From positions 3,779,980 through 3,843,979 of the forward strand of contig NZ_KI912107.1 in the NCBI RefSeq assembly GCF_000517085.1: a stretch of 64,000 nt of DNA, in the 5' to 3' direction. Shown here piece by piece: positions 28,317 to 36,510 of this stretch. Each line of letters opens with the position of its first letter. Position 1 is the stretch's first letter. The position numbers were made by a program, and so were the translations under genes. The stretch is from Saccharicrinis fermentans DSM 9555 = JCM 21142 (lineage in GTDB: Bacteria > Bacteroidota > Bacteroidia > Bacteroidales > Marinilabiliaceae). The notes below the pieces were generated by a model. The model worked only from the letters and a program-made list of their open reading frames with translations, had not been told where the DNA came from and did no database searches.

Positions 28317-29507
28317 CTACAATTTAAAACGCTCCATATAAGTACTCATATCCTTATCGCCCCTACCCGACAAAGTGATCACCACACAATCTTCCTTTTT
28401 CAACTTCAGTTTTTTCAAGGCAACAAAGGCATGCGCCGACTCCATAGCCGGGATAATACCCTCCAGGCGCGTCACTTCCATGGCAAAATCCAAGGCCTCC
28501 TGATCTGTTGCATCCAAGAAGATAGCCCTATCAGTATCCTTTAGGTGCGCATGCTGCGGTCCAATACCTGGGTAATCCAACCCGGCAGAAATAGAGTAAG
28601 GCTCAATGATCTGCCCATCCCCATCCTGCATTAAGAAAGTTTTACTACCATGGATAATACCCACGTCCCCCAACGCTATGGTGGCTGCTGTTTCTCCCGA
28701 ATCAACACCCAGGCCGGAGGCTTCCACCGCCACTAATTTCACTTGTTCGTCGTCTAAGAAATGATAAAAAGAACCCGAAGCATTGCTACCACCTCCAACA
28801 CACGCAACCACATAATCAGGATATTCGCTTCCTGTTTTTTCCTTAAGCTGTTCCTTTATCTCCTTACTAATGACACTCTGAAAGCGAGCAACCATATCAG
28901 GATAAGGATGGGGGCCCACCACCGATCCAATGATATAAAAAGTATCTTCCGGATTACATATCCAATCGCGCAAAGCTTCGTTGGTAGCATCTTTTAATGT
29001 TTTGTTACCCGATTCTGCAGCTATCACCTCAGCACCCAGCATTTTCATACGCGCCACATTGGGTGCCTGACGCACCACATCCAAGGCTCCCATGTACACC
29101 ACACATTTCAACCCCATCAAAGCACACGCTGTTGCCGTTGCCACACCATGCTGACCAGCACCCGTTTCTGCTATGATACGCTCCTTACCCATTTCCTTCG
29201 CCAACAGTATCTGTCCCAAGGTATTATTAATCTTATGGGCGCCCGTATGATTCAGGTCCTCCCGTTTTAAATAAACATGCGTATTATATTTCTCTGAAAG
29301 TCTTTTGGCATAATACAAAGGAGAGGGGCGACCCACATAATCCTTCAGCAATTGAATATATTCCTTTTGAAATTTATCGGTATTGATAATTTTTAGGTAA
29401 TTCTTTTTCAGGTTATCAATATTAGGCTGTAACATTTCAGGAATCCATGCGCCCCCAAAACGACCATAATTTCCTTTTTCGTCTGCATTATATTTTGAAC
29501 TCATCAT
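28317..29507 (-). CDS. trpB: tryptophan synthase beta subunit
   Basis: PLP enzyme joining indole with serine. The PLP lysine is in LNHTGAHKINNTLGQ and the phosphate-binding loop is CVGGGSNASGSF; the TrpA-contact and indole-tunnel region around residues 280-310 (ISAGLDYPGIGPQHAHL) is present. Length 396, the TrpB1 type that partners TrpA. The LysE-type gene begins directly after its stop. Confidence 0.97.
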   Translation of the reverse strand: MMSSKYNADEKGNYGRFGGAWIPEMLQPNIDNLKKNYLKIINTDKFQKEYIQLLKDYVGRPSPLYYAKRLSEKYNTHVYLKREDLNHTGAHKINNTLGQILLAKEMGKERIIAETGAGQHGVATATACALMGLKCVVYMGALDVVRQAPNVARMKMLGAEVIAAESGNKTLKDATNEALRDWICNPEDTFYIIGSVVGPHPYPDMVARFQSVISKEIKEQLKEKTGSEYPDYVVACVGGGSNASGSFYHFLDDEQVKLVAVEASGLGVDSGETAATIALGDVGIIHGSKTFLMQDGDGQIIEPYSISAGLDYPGIGPQHAHLKDTDRAIFLDATDQEALDFAMEVTRLEGIIPAMESAHAFVALKKLKLKKEDCVVITLSGRGDKDMSTYMERFKL

Positions 29508-29590
29508 TTATTATTTTAACTATCCACAAAGTATAATATGCCGCATCATTCTAATTTCACATATATCTCAGCAACATTTATTACACGTAT

Positions 29591-30226
29591 TTATTCTCTT
29601 AGCTTACTTACAAAAGCCGAAACCAAGGCTACATCTTTCAAGGCCGGTTCCGTTTCAAATTTACTGTTAATATCCACGGCATAAACATTTAAATGCCTTA
29701 GTTTTTTGATACTATCCACATCTTCATGGCTAATTCCTCCGCTTAAAAAAATGGGTTTATGGTTGTTATATTGGTTCAGTATATTCCAATCGAACTTATG
29801 TCCACTGCCCCCATAGCCAATAGTCTTGGTATCAAACAAGTAATAATCACACACCTCGGCATAGTCGTCCAGAAGGGTAAAATCAAAGAGCGCATCCACC
29901 TGAAACGCTTTGATCACTTCAACCCCCATTTGCCTCACCTTCTTGCACAACGCTACGGATTCATTACCGTGCAGTTGAACGGCGTTTAATGCATACCGCT
30001 CAATCGTCTCCGCTATCTTCTGTTCCTTATCATTGACAAAGACACCTGTACGTTGGATACTCCTGGGAAGGTGATACATATTATCAGGTGCATAATCATC
30101 ACCCATGTATCTGGGCGATTTATCGTAAAAAATAAAACCCATATAATCAGGCCGTAATGTGGCAATCGCATTCATATTATCGCTATTACGCATTCCACAT
30201 ACTTTTATTTTAGGCCGCTTAATCAT
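29591..30226 (-). CDS. trpF: phosphoribosylanthranilate isomerase
   Basis: Isomerises PRA to CdRP. A TIM barrel beginning IKVCGMRNSDN with the catalytic Cys, FIFYDKSPRYM, and the second catalytic Asp in YLFDTKT; FLSGGIS binds phosphate. The start at 30226 gives MIKRPKIKVCGM and overlaps the trpC end by eight bases; a longer reading frame from 30322 lies entirely inside trpC and adds no homologous sequence. Length 211. It is a separate gene rather than a trpC-trpF fusion. Confidence 0.94.
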   Translation of the reverse strand: MIKRPKIKVCGMRNSDNMNAIATLRPDYMGFIFYDKSPRYMGDDYAPDNMYHLPRSIQRTGVFVNDKEQKIAETIERYALNAVQLHGNESVALCKKVRQMGVEVIKAFQVDALFDFTLLDDYAEVCDYYLFDTKTIGYGGSGHKFDWNILNQYNNHKPIFLSGGISHEDVDSIKKLRHLNVYAVDINSKFETEPALKDVALVSAFVSKLRE

Positions 30227-31037
30227 CTTCTCTTTTATTAGCATGCCCCACCGTTGCTTTGATGGCCGCTGAAAACTGCATACAGGCCTGTCCCGGATTC
30301 TTATCCCGCATAAAGTTCTCACCTATTAAAAAGCCCTGAAAACCATGTTCACGCAGCAGAAATATATCCTCCGGAGTATAAATTCCACTTTCTGATATTT
30401 TCACTATCTCCTGGGGCATGGCCTTTGCCAAATCAATACTTTGCTGCAAACTAACCTCAAATGTTTTTAGGTTTCTATTATTTACACCCACTACATCTAC
30501 CAATGGGTTTACCCTATCCAACTCCTCTTTACTATGCACTTCCATCAGGATATCCAAACCCAGATCCTTGGCCAGTTTGGATAACTCTTCCGCTTCGTGA
30601 TACGATAAGATGGCAGCAATCAACAATATGGCACTTCCTCCAATAGCCTTGGCTTCATAAACCTGATAAGGAGAAATCATAAAGTCCTTACGTAGTATAG
30701 GCACCCGAGTCACCTTACGAGCCGCCACCAAGTCACTCTTATTACCCCCAAAAAATTCAGAGTCGGTTAATACAGAGATACCACTTACACCAGCTCTCTC
30801 ATACATAGGCACGACCTCCTCAACAGTCGACATACTATTAATAACGCCTTTGGACGGTGACATTCTCTTATATTCGGATATAATACCATTGTGGTTTTCA
30901 TCCTGTAAAAAAGCTTTCAACGAAGGCACTTCCGACCGAAAGTAATCATAACCTTTCAGTTTTTCTACAGTGGTATATTCCTGTTGACGAAGCACTTCAA
31001 TTCTTTTTTGAGCAACTATTTTATCTAAAATATTCAT
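30219..31037 (-). CDS. trpC: indole-3-glycerol phosphate synthase
   Basis: Ring-closing step from CdRP to indole-3-glycerol phosphate. TIM barrel with EYKRMSPSKG (catalytic Glu and Lys), ILRKDFMISPYQVYEAKAIG (catalytic Lys), VGVNNRNLKTFEV and SESGIYTPED. Length 272. Its last eight bases overlap the trpF start, pointing to translational coupling; trpD lies 66 bases upstream. Confidence 0.96.
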   Translation of the reverse strand: MNILDKIVAQKRIEVLRQQEYTTVEKLKGYDYFRSEVPSLKAFLQDENHNGIISEYKRMSPSKGVINSMSTVEEVVPMYERAGVSGISVLTDSEFFGGNKSDLVAARKVTRVPILRKDFMISPYQVYEAKAIGGSAILLIAAILSYHEAEELSKLAKDLGLDILMEVHSKEELDRVNPLVDVVGVNNRNLKTFEVSLQQSIDLAKAMPQEIVKISESGIYTPEDIFLLREHGFQGFLIGENFMRDKNPGQACMQFSAAIKATVGHANKREDD

Positions 31038-31103
31038 CTTTTATGGTGTCGGAATTTGAGTATCTGCACATCAGATAACTTGCATTAAAAATAATATGCG
31101 CTA

Positions 31104-32102
31104 TCATTCACTTAACGCGACTAATGATTTTAGCGTTTGTTTGGCTCTTCCCGAGAGCAAAGAATCCTTAGCCAAAGCAATGGCATCCTCCACTGATTTG
31201 GACTTATCCATACAACTAATGGCCATAGCGGCATTGGCAAAAATAGTCGAATTTTGCGCATCCGTACCCTTACCATCTAATATATTTGTAAATATTTGGG
31301 CTGCTTGAGGAACCGTATCTCCCCCAAAAATATCTTCCTGACAAATCCGTTTAAAACCTAAATATTCCGGAGCAATCAATTGTTCACCCTCATTGGTGAT
31401 CGACTTAAAATCTCCGGTAAGCGAGATCTCATCATAACCGTCCAGACTATGAATGATGGTATAATTTTTATTGGTATCCTGAAACAGATATTGATACAAA
31501 CGAGCCAACTCTAAACTATACACACCCAGTAACTGGCTATTAGGGAAAGATGGATTTACCAATGGGCCAAGCATATTAAAAAAAGTTTTTAAACCGAGCT
31601 CCTTGCGATAAGGAGCCACCGCTTTCATGGCAGGGTGAAACAAAGGTGCATGCAAAAAGCAAATTCCAGCTTTATCCGTTTGTCTTTTTAAAACATCTTC
31701 CTCATTACTAAACTTATACCCAAGATATTCCATCACATTGGACGAACCACTGGCCGACGAAACACCATAATTACCATGTTTGGTTACTTTATATCCAGCA
31801 CCCGCCACTACAAACGAAGATAAGGTGGAGATATTAAAAGTATTTTTTCCATCTCCGCCCGTCCCCACAATGTCAATGGCCTCAAAATCTGAGAGATCCA
31901 CCTTACAACAAAGCTCCAATAAAGCATCCCGGAAGCCACTTAATTCTTCTACACTTATGGGGCGCATCATATAAACCGAAAGAAATGCAACCACATGAGA
32001 TCCATTATATTTATCAGCGGCTATATCTATTAATATCTCTTTGGCCTCAGAACGGCTCAACTTTTTATATTCAAAGAGTTTTTTTAGAATATCTTTAATC
32101 AT
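31104..32102 (-). CDS. trpD: anthranilate phosphoribosyltransferase
   Basis: Transfers phosphoribosyl from PRPP to anthranilate. IVGTGGDGKNTFNIST is the PRPP-binding signature, followed by KHGNYGVSSASGSSNVMEYLG, and HPAMKAVAPYRKELG and NMLGPLVNP for substrate and metal. Length 332. It is separate from trpG, unlike the TrpGD fusion of enterobacteria. Confidence 0.96.
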   Translation of the reverse strand: MIKDILKKLFEYKKLSRSEAKEILIDIAADKYNGSHVVAFLSVYMMRPISVEELSGFRDALLELCCKVDLSDFEAIDIVGTGGDGKNTFNISTLSSFVVAGAGYKVTKHGNYGVSSASGSSNVMEYLGYKFSNEEDVLKRQTDKAGICFLHAPLFHPAMKAVAPYRKELGLKTFFNMLGPLVNPSFPNSQLLGVYSLELARLYQYLFQDTNKNYTIIHSLDGYDEISLTGDFKSITNEGEQLIAPEYLGFKRICQEDIFGGDTVPQAAQIFTNILDGKGTDAQNSTIFANAAMAISCMDKSKSVEDAIALAKDSLLSGRAKQTLKSLVALSE

Positions 32103-32139
32103 AATTTTACAAACTACAAGGTTTTAGACAATAGATTCA

Positions 32140-32712
32140 TTAAGACTTCAACCAATTTTCGATCATTCTTTTTCCATGCTGAGTAAGTATGGATTCCGGA
32201 TGAAACTGCACCCCTCTCACATCGTATTCGTTGTGATGCAAGCCCATTATTTTACCTTCCTCATCACGCGAAGTGACCGTAAAACAGCTTGGCAAATCCT
32301 CCTCGTTCACCACCCATGAATGGTATCTTCCCACATTAATTTCATTGGGCACATCCTTAAAAAGAACCTCATCTTCTGCAATGACAGATACGGGCGTGGC
32401 CACACCATGATATACCGTTGACAAGTTAGAGATAGAGCCTCCAAAGGCCTCTGCAATAGCCTGATGCCCCAGACATACCCCTAAGATACTTTTTGTGGCT
32501 CCATATTTTTTTATCAAGGGAATTAAAATACCTGCATCACTGGGAATACCGGGACCAGGAGACAACAATATTTTATCATACTTTTCAATTTCATCCAATA
32601 AAATCTGGTCGTTTCGTACCACATCTATCTTATAACCCACAATCTCCTCTATATAGTGGACCAGATTATAGGTGAATGAATCATAATTATCAAAAACTAA
32701 TATTTTTTCCAT
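32140..32712 (-). CDS. trpG: anthranilate synthase glutaminase component
   Basis: Class I amidotransferase supplying ammonia to TrpE. FDNYDSFTYNLVHY at the N-terminus, LLSPGPG, the nucleophile in ILGVCLGHQAI, and GVQFHPESILT. The start at 32712 (MEKILVFDNYD) is chosen because the longer frame from 32742 would begin inside trpE. Length 190. The gap to trpE is 26 bases. As in many bacteria it may also serve para-aminobenzoate synthesis, but its operon marks it as TrpG. Confidence 0.95.
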   Translation of the reverse strand: MEKILVFDNYDSFTYNLVHYIEEIVGYKIDVVRNDQILLDEIEKYDKILLSPGPGIPSDAGILIPLIKKYGATKSILGVCLGHQAIAEAFGGSISNLSTVYHGVATPVSVIAEDEVLFKDVPNEINVGRYHSWVVNEEDLPSCFTVTSRDEEGKIMGLHHNEYDVRGVQFHPESILTQHGKRMIENWLKS

Positions 32713-32738
32713 GTCTGTATATTCAAAACAATTAAAAA

Positions 32739-34154
32739 TCAAAACGCAGCAGCTAACTCCACTGCTTTTTTCAGTGCCCCCAATTTATTATTCACCTCTG
32801 CCAACTCACTTTCCGGAACCGATGCCGAAACCACACCCGCACCAGCCTGATAATACAGAGTATTATTTTTACAAAGGAAAGAGCGAATCATAATGGCCTG
32901 ATTAAAAGAACCATCAAAACCTAACATACCAATACAACCGCCATAATATCCACGGTTTTGGTTTTCGTATTTATCAATCAGCTCCATAGCCTTATACTTG
33001 GGTGCTCCCGAAAGTGTTCCTGCAGGAAAAGTATCAGCCATCACCCTACAAGTATTGGAACTCTTCTTGAGCTGCCCCCTCACATCAGATACAAGATGAA
33101 GAACGTGAGAATAATATTGTACTTCTTTGTAAGTCTTTACCTTTACTTTTTCACAATTTCGACTTAGATCATTACGGGCCAAATCAACCAACATCACATG
33201 TTCAGCATTCTCTTTGGGGTCGTTGCTCAACTGCTCAGCCAGCTCCTTATCCTTAATGTCGTTCCCTGTACGCTTAAAAGTACCGGCAATAGGATTAATC
33301 GTCGCCTCACCCTTACGAATCACCAACTGAGCCTCAGGTGAAGAACCTAGTATTTTATAACTTCCATAATCAAAATAATATAAATACGGAGAGGGATTAA
33401 TATTACGCAAAGCCCTATAAACATTAAACTCATCTCCGGTATACTTACGTTTAAACTGCCGCGAAAGTACGATCTGAAACACGTCTCCTCTAAAACAATG
33501 TTCTTTCCCCTTTTTCACCATCTCTATATAATCATGATCACTTACATTAGACACTTCTTCCCCATCCGGATGAAAACTAAAGTTGGGCACCGTACGATTA
33601 TGCAACAGTTCCATAATTTCGTCCAGCTCACTTTCCTGACCCTCAGGCAAATTTTCTATCAGCTTTATTTGGTTTGAAAAATGGTTAAACGCCAAAACAT
33701 ATTTATAATAATTATACCTGATCTCCGGTATCTCATATGCTTCATCTACCTTATTTTTCAACTGAATCGATTCAAAGTGCTGCACGGCATCATAGGATGA
33801 ATAACCAAATAAACCATTTACTTTAGGGGCATTGGTGGGCAACTCCACATTAAACAACTTTAAAAAGGAATCCAATTGAGCAGGCACATCCTTTATGGCA
33901 GGGCTTTCCCCTTTTTCGATCGTTCCTTCGGGCGAAGTTGTTTCTACTACGCCTTGGCTTACTTTAAATTCAGCAATTGGCTCAAAACATATGAAAGATT
34001 GAGAATTGTTGTTACCGTGATAATCTGAACTCTCCAATAATATTGTATTGGGATATAAATCGCGTAGTTTTAAGTAAATGCTGACCGGCGTTATGATGTC
34101 TGCTATGTTAGCTGGAACTATCTTTGTTGAACTAATGATATTGATGGACTTCAT
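32739..34154 (-). CDS. trpE: anthranilate synthase component I
   Basis: Chorismate to anthranilate, the committed step to tryptophan. The catalytic domain shows GSSPEAQLVIRKG, NPIAGTFKRTG, LVDLARNDLSRNC, FPAGTLSGAPK and YYQAGAGVV. The N-terminal LLES-x10-SF element (LLESSDYHG..., around residue 40) is the tryptophan feedback site known in this family, so end-product inhibition is likely in addition to the transcriptional attenuator upstream. Length 471. First structural gene of the operon, 32 bases after the leader terminator. Confidence 0.96.
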   Translation of the reverse strand: MKSINIISSTKIVPANIADIITPVSIYLKLRDLYPNTILLESSDYHGNNNSQSFICFEPIAEFKVSQGVVETTSPEGTIEKGESPAIKDVPAQLDSFLKLFNVELPTNAPKVNGLFGYSSYDAVQHFESIQLKNKVDEAYEIPEIRYNYYKYVLAFNHFSNQIKLIENLPEGQESELDEIMELLHNRTVPNFSFHPDGEEVSNVSDHDYIEMVKKGKEHCFRGDVFQIVLSRQFKRKYTGDEFNVYRALRNINPSPYLYYFDYGSYKILGSSPEAQLVIRKGEATINPIAGTFKRTGNDIKDKELAEQLSNDPKENAEHVMLVDLARNDLSRNCEKVKVKTYKEVQYYSHVLHLVSDVRGQLKKSSNTCRVMADTFPAGTLSGAPKYKAMELIDKYENQNRGYYGGCIGMLGFDGSFNQAIMIRSFLCKNNTLYYQAGAGVVSASVPESELAEVNNKLGALKKAVELAAAF

Positions 34155-34186
34155 AAGTCTTTCTGATTTTTAGTGTTTGACCTAGT

Positions 34187-34230
34187 GAAAAAAAAAATGG
34201 CTTACCGAGGTTTCGGCAAGCCATTTTTTA
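34187..34230 (-). terminator. trp attenuator terminator
   Basis: On the minus strand AATGGCTTGCCG pairs with CGGTAAGCCATT (12 base pairs with one G-U), loop AAACCT, followed by nine T. It lies between the leader peptide stop and trpE, with about 24 bases between stop codon and stem. It is not at the end of any gene, so it acts as a conditional terminator of the trp operon. Confidence 0.85.
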
Positions 34231-34254
34231 TATTTTATATAATAGCGTAGCGTC

Positions 34255-34305
34255 CTACCTCTTTTCCTTTGAAAAAAGCCAGTGCCACCACCATGTATTG
34301 TTCAT
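34255..34305 (-). CDS. trpL: trp operon leader peptide
   Basis: A 16-codon reading frame, M-N-N-T-W-W-W-H-W-L-F-S-K-E-K-R, then TAG. Four of 16 codons are the rare Trp codon TGG, three in a row. It sits about 30 bases after the predicted transcription start and 25 bases before an intrinsic terminator that precedes trpE. This is the layout of ribosome-mediated attenuation: when charged tRNA-Trp is scarce the ribosome stalls on the TGG run and the terminator should be disfavoured. A strong antiterminator is not obvious; GAGGU in codons 14-16 can pair with ACCUC in the terminator loop and 3' arm (five pairs). Too short for standard gene finders. Confidence 0.88.
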   Translation of the reverse strand: MNNTWWWHWLFSKEKR

Positions 34306-34341
34306 TATCTTTGTCATTTGCTTATAATTTGTTAGCAAGGG

Positions 34342-34373
34342 CAAATTTTAGGATATTTTTTGAAATATCAAAA
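34342..34373 (-). promoter_or_regulatory. trp operon promoter
   Basis: Reading the minus strand, TTTTG (34369-34373) and TAAAATTTG (34342-34350). The distance between the two TTTG blocks is 23 bases, the same as in the Bacteroidota consensus TTTG-N19-TAnnTTTG, although the TA is one base further upstream than ideal. Transcription would begin near 34335, about 30 bases before the leader peptide ATG. Confidence 0.6.
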
Positions 34374-34412
34374 TTTATTTTGCTTTTAAATTGTTTTTTT
34401 AATTACCCAACA

Positions 34413-34604
34413 CTAGACTGACATCCCCAAAAACACCTCACTCAATATTTGTGAATAGTTCGATCCAAACTCCTTCTTTACCCAATAATACAACGCTTCA
34501 CTTTCCTCATCACTCAGCCACACAAGTGACTTAACAATCTCTTTTCTAAAACGTCTGGGGTTATTTGCCACCCCTAACAACACTTTTTTTTGATGCTCTA
34601 ACAT
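34413..34604 (-). CDS. small unknown protein upstream of the trp promoter
   Basis: A 63-residue basic, probably helical protein beginning MLEHQKKVLLGVANNPRRF, with a W/E-rich middle. No membrane segment or signal. The ATG at 34604 is preferred over an in-frame ATG at 34658 because the extra 18 residues look non-coding. Its stop is 40 bases before the trp -33 box. No family is recognised; its regular amphipathic pattern favours a real gene. Confidence 0.6.
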   Translation of the reverse strand: MLEHQKKVLLGVANNPRRFRKEIVKSLVWLSDEESEALYYWVKKEFGSNYSQILSEVFLGMSV

Positions 34605-34658
34605 GATAAATATTTTTGGTAAAACTGCCTGACTCTTCCGGGGTAGAAAGATCAACAT

Positions 34659-34994
34659 ACAACGTTAAATAATTTATATTTGAATGTTATAATGTTATGG
34701 ATGTTTTCATCCGAAACAAACATCAGAAAGGTCTATTAAAAAAATTGAACGATTTAGCTTAAAATGGTTCAATGCATTCAACCATAAAACATGCCAAACT
34801 ACATCTTCCAGGCAAAAAAACTCCCCCTTATAGCATCACTAAATTGACTTTTTACCCTTGTAATTTTCTTATTTTATTGTATATTACAGATATAAATAGC
34901 CTATCATTACAAATAGTTTTTTTTTACAATTATCACTAATCACCCACAGCTAAAAAATATATTATTCTGTAATTCAGGCAAAAAACCAAAGCTT
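34659..34994. other. 336-base gap, AT-rich
   Basis: Divergent spacer between the small minus-strand gene and the PhzF-like gene. It contains a plus-strand TATATTTG (34675-34682) without a -33 partner, an inverted repeat GATGTTT/AAACATC (34700-34706, 34718-34724), and a 21-codon frame from ATG 34697 that is probably meaningless. No gene supported. Confidence 0.5.
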
Positions 34995-35780
34995 ATGCGT
35001 ACCCATATTTATCATGTAGATGCCTTTACCAACGAGCTTTTTAAAGGAAATCCAGCCGCGATTGTCAAACTCAAAAAATGGCTTGACGAGGATCTGATGC
35101 TGAAAATCGCACAAGAGAACAACCTTTCTGAAACCGCTTTTATCGCTCCGATAGCTGATCAACTGCACATAAGATGGTTTACCCCAACCACCGAAGTCGA
35201 TTTATGTGGTCATGCCACCCTGGCGGCCGCACACATACTATTTACCCATGAAGATTTTGAAGGAGACCAAGTTTTTTTTCAAAGCAAAAGCGGTACTTTA
35301 AAAGTTTATAACAACTTTGAAAACCTCACCTTGGATTTTCCGGCGGACACCATCCAAGCGATAAAGGAATTACCTGAACTAATGAAGCTGGACGCCCAAC
35401 ATGTGGTAAAAGAGGTGTACAAAGGAAAAACAGATTTGATGTTTGTTCTGGATAAGCAAAAGGACATAGAAGAATACCTTCCGAACCTTGCCCTCATCCG
35501 CCAATTGAACTGCAGGGGATTAATCATCACTGCCCCAGGAGAAAACACTGATTTCGTCTCCCGTTTCTTTGGTCCTCAAACCGGAATCAATGAAGATCCT
35601 GTTACCGGCTCTGCTCACACGACACTCACCCCGTTTTGGGCTGACAGACTAAAAAAGAACAAATTAACGGCTGCCCAACTCAGCAAAAGAGGTGGGAATT
35701 TAACCTGTGAACTAAAAGGAGACCGGGTATTCATTGGAGGCACTTGTCAAACATACTTTAAGGGCGAGTTATTCATTTAA
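34995..35780 (+). CDS. PhzF-family isomerase/epimerase
   Basis: A 261-residue two-lobed protein of the PhzF/diaminopimelate-epimerase fold. HVDAFTNELFKGNPAAIV at the start and ENNLSETAFI with the presumed catalytic Glu are diagnostic; TTEVDLCGHATLAAAHIL and DPVTGSAHTTLTPFW are the other conserved blocks. PhzF itself isomerises a phenazine precursor, but most family members have unknown substrates and no phenazine genes are nearby. It is a stand-alone gene. Confidence 0.9.
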   Translation: MRTHIYHVDAFTNELFKGNPAAIVKLKKWLDEDLMLKIAQENNLSETAFIAPIADQLHIRWFTPTTEVDLCGHATLAAAHILFTHEDFEGDQVFFQSKSGTLKVYNNFENLTLDFPADTIQAIKELPELMKLDAQHVVKEVYKGKTDLMFVLDKQKDIEEYLPNLALIRQLNCRGLIITAPGENTDFVSRFFGPQTGINEDPVTGSAHTTLTPFWADRLKKNKLTAAQLSKRGGNLTCELKGDRVFIGGTCQTYFKGELFI

Positions 35781-35972
35781 TTTGCCTGGATTTACAATTT
35801 CATAAAACTCGCCGGACGGGATCATCTACTCGTGTAAGAACAATAATTTTATGGCTTGTTTCATCGCTGAAATATATTCCCAAGCCTTCAGTTTATCGCT
35901 CTACCCTACCTCGTAAGATGTGATAAAATAATCAAGAGCAGGCGTATAAATAAGACCTCACGTTGACACTAC

Positions 35973-36362
35973 TTAATGATTCATAAACCGGCGAGCTGTT
36001 ATCTCATCCACCCTTAAACAATATGCTTTTAAAAGACGCTGTCTGTTTTTAGCCACCCTATCATACAACCAGTCGCGCACCGGTCTGGGAATACATCTTA
36101 ATAGGCGCAATAGGCACAACGGGAATTTAAGATAAGTAGCTATTTGAATCAAGGCATTGCTTTTTACATAGAGCCGTCCGTTTTTCCTTAAAATAACGGC
36201 ATCCAGATTCTTCCGCCATTCAAGGGGCAACATTCTGCTTGCCACATCCGATTGCAAAGCAGCAAACCTAACAATGGCCTCCTTTTCATAGGTAAGAATA
36301 AAGCGCACAGCAAAATTACAAAGACCACAATCTCCGTCATAAAATAAAATAGGATGATCCAT
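35973..36362 (-). CDS. DCC-family (DUF393) thiol-disulfide protein
   Basis: A protein of about 129 residues with the family-defining FYDGDCGLCN motif at its N-terminus, which gives the DCC family its name and contains a CxxC pair, plus the conserved RFAALQSDVA block. It has a thioredoxin-like character and is thought to be a thiol oxidoreductase; no substrate is known. Starts at 36383 and 36413 are also open; the ATG nearest the conserved strand was chosen. Gene order gives no clue to its partner. Confidence 0.82.
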   Translation of the reverse strand: MDHPILFYDGDCGLCNFAVRFILTYEKEAIVRFAALQSDVASRMLPLEWRKNLDAVILRKNGRLYVKSNALIQIATYLKFPLCLLRLLRCIPRPVRDWLYDRVAKNRQRLLKAYCLRVDEITARRFMNH

Positions 36363-36510
36363 ATCACTTCTCTTTTGCTCCATCATACAATCACTTAACA
36401 ACACACCATGCAAAATGTTATTTTCCGACTAACATTGATCATAGTATGATCTACCTATTTTAGTACCTTAGGCTCACAAAATACAGGTGACAATAAAAAA
36501 CAATACCCAC

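Noticed and set aside
30227-30322. Upstream extension of trpF by 32 residues
   Set aside because: The extra sequence lies fully inside trpC and shows no TIM-barrel homology; the ATG at 30226 places the conserved IKVCGM strand at the N-terminus.
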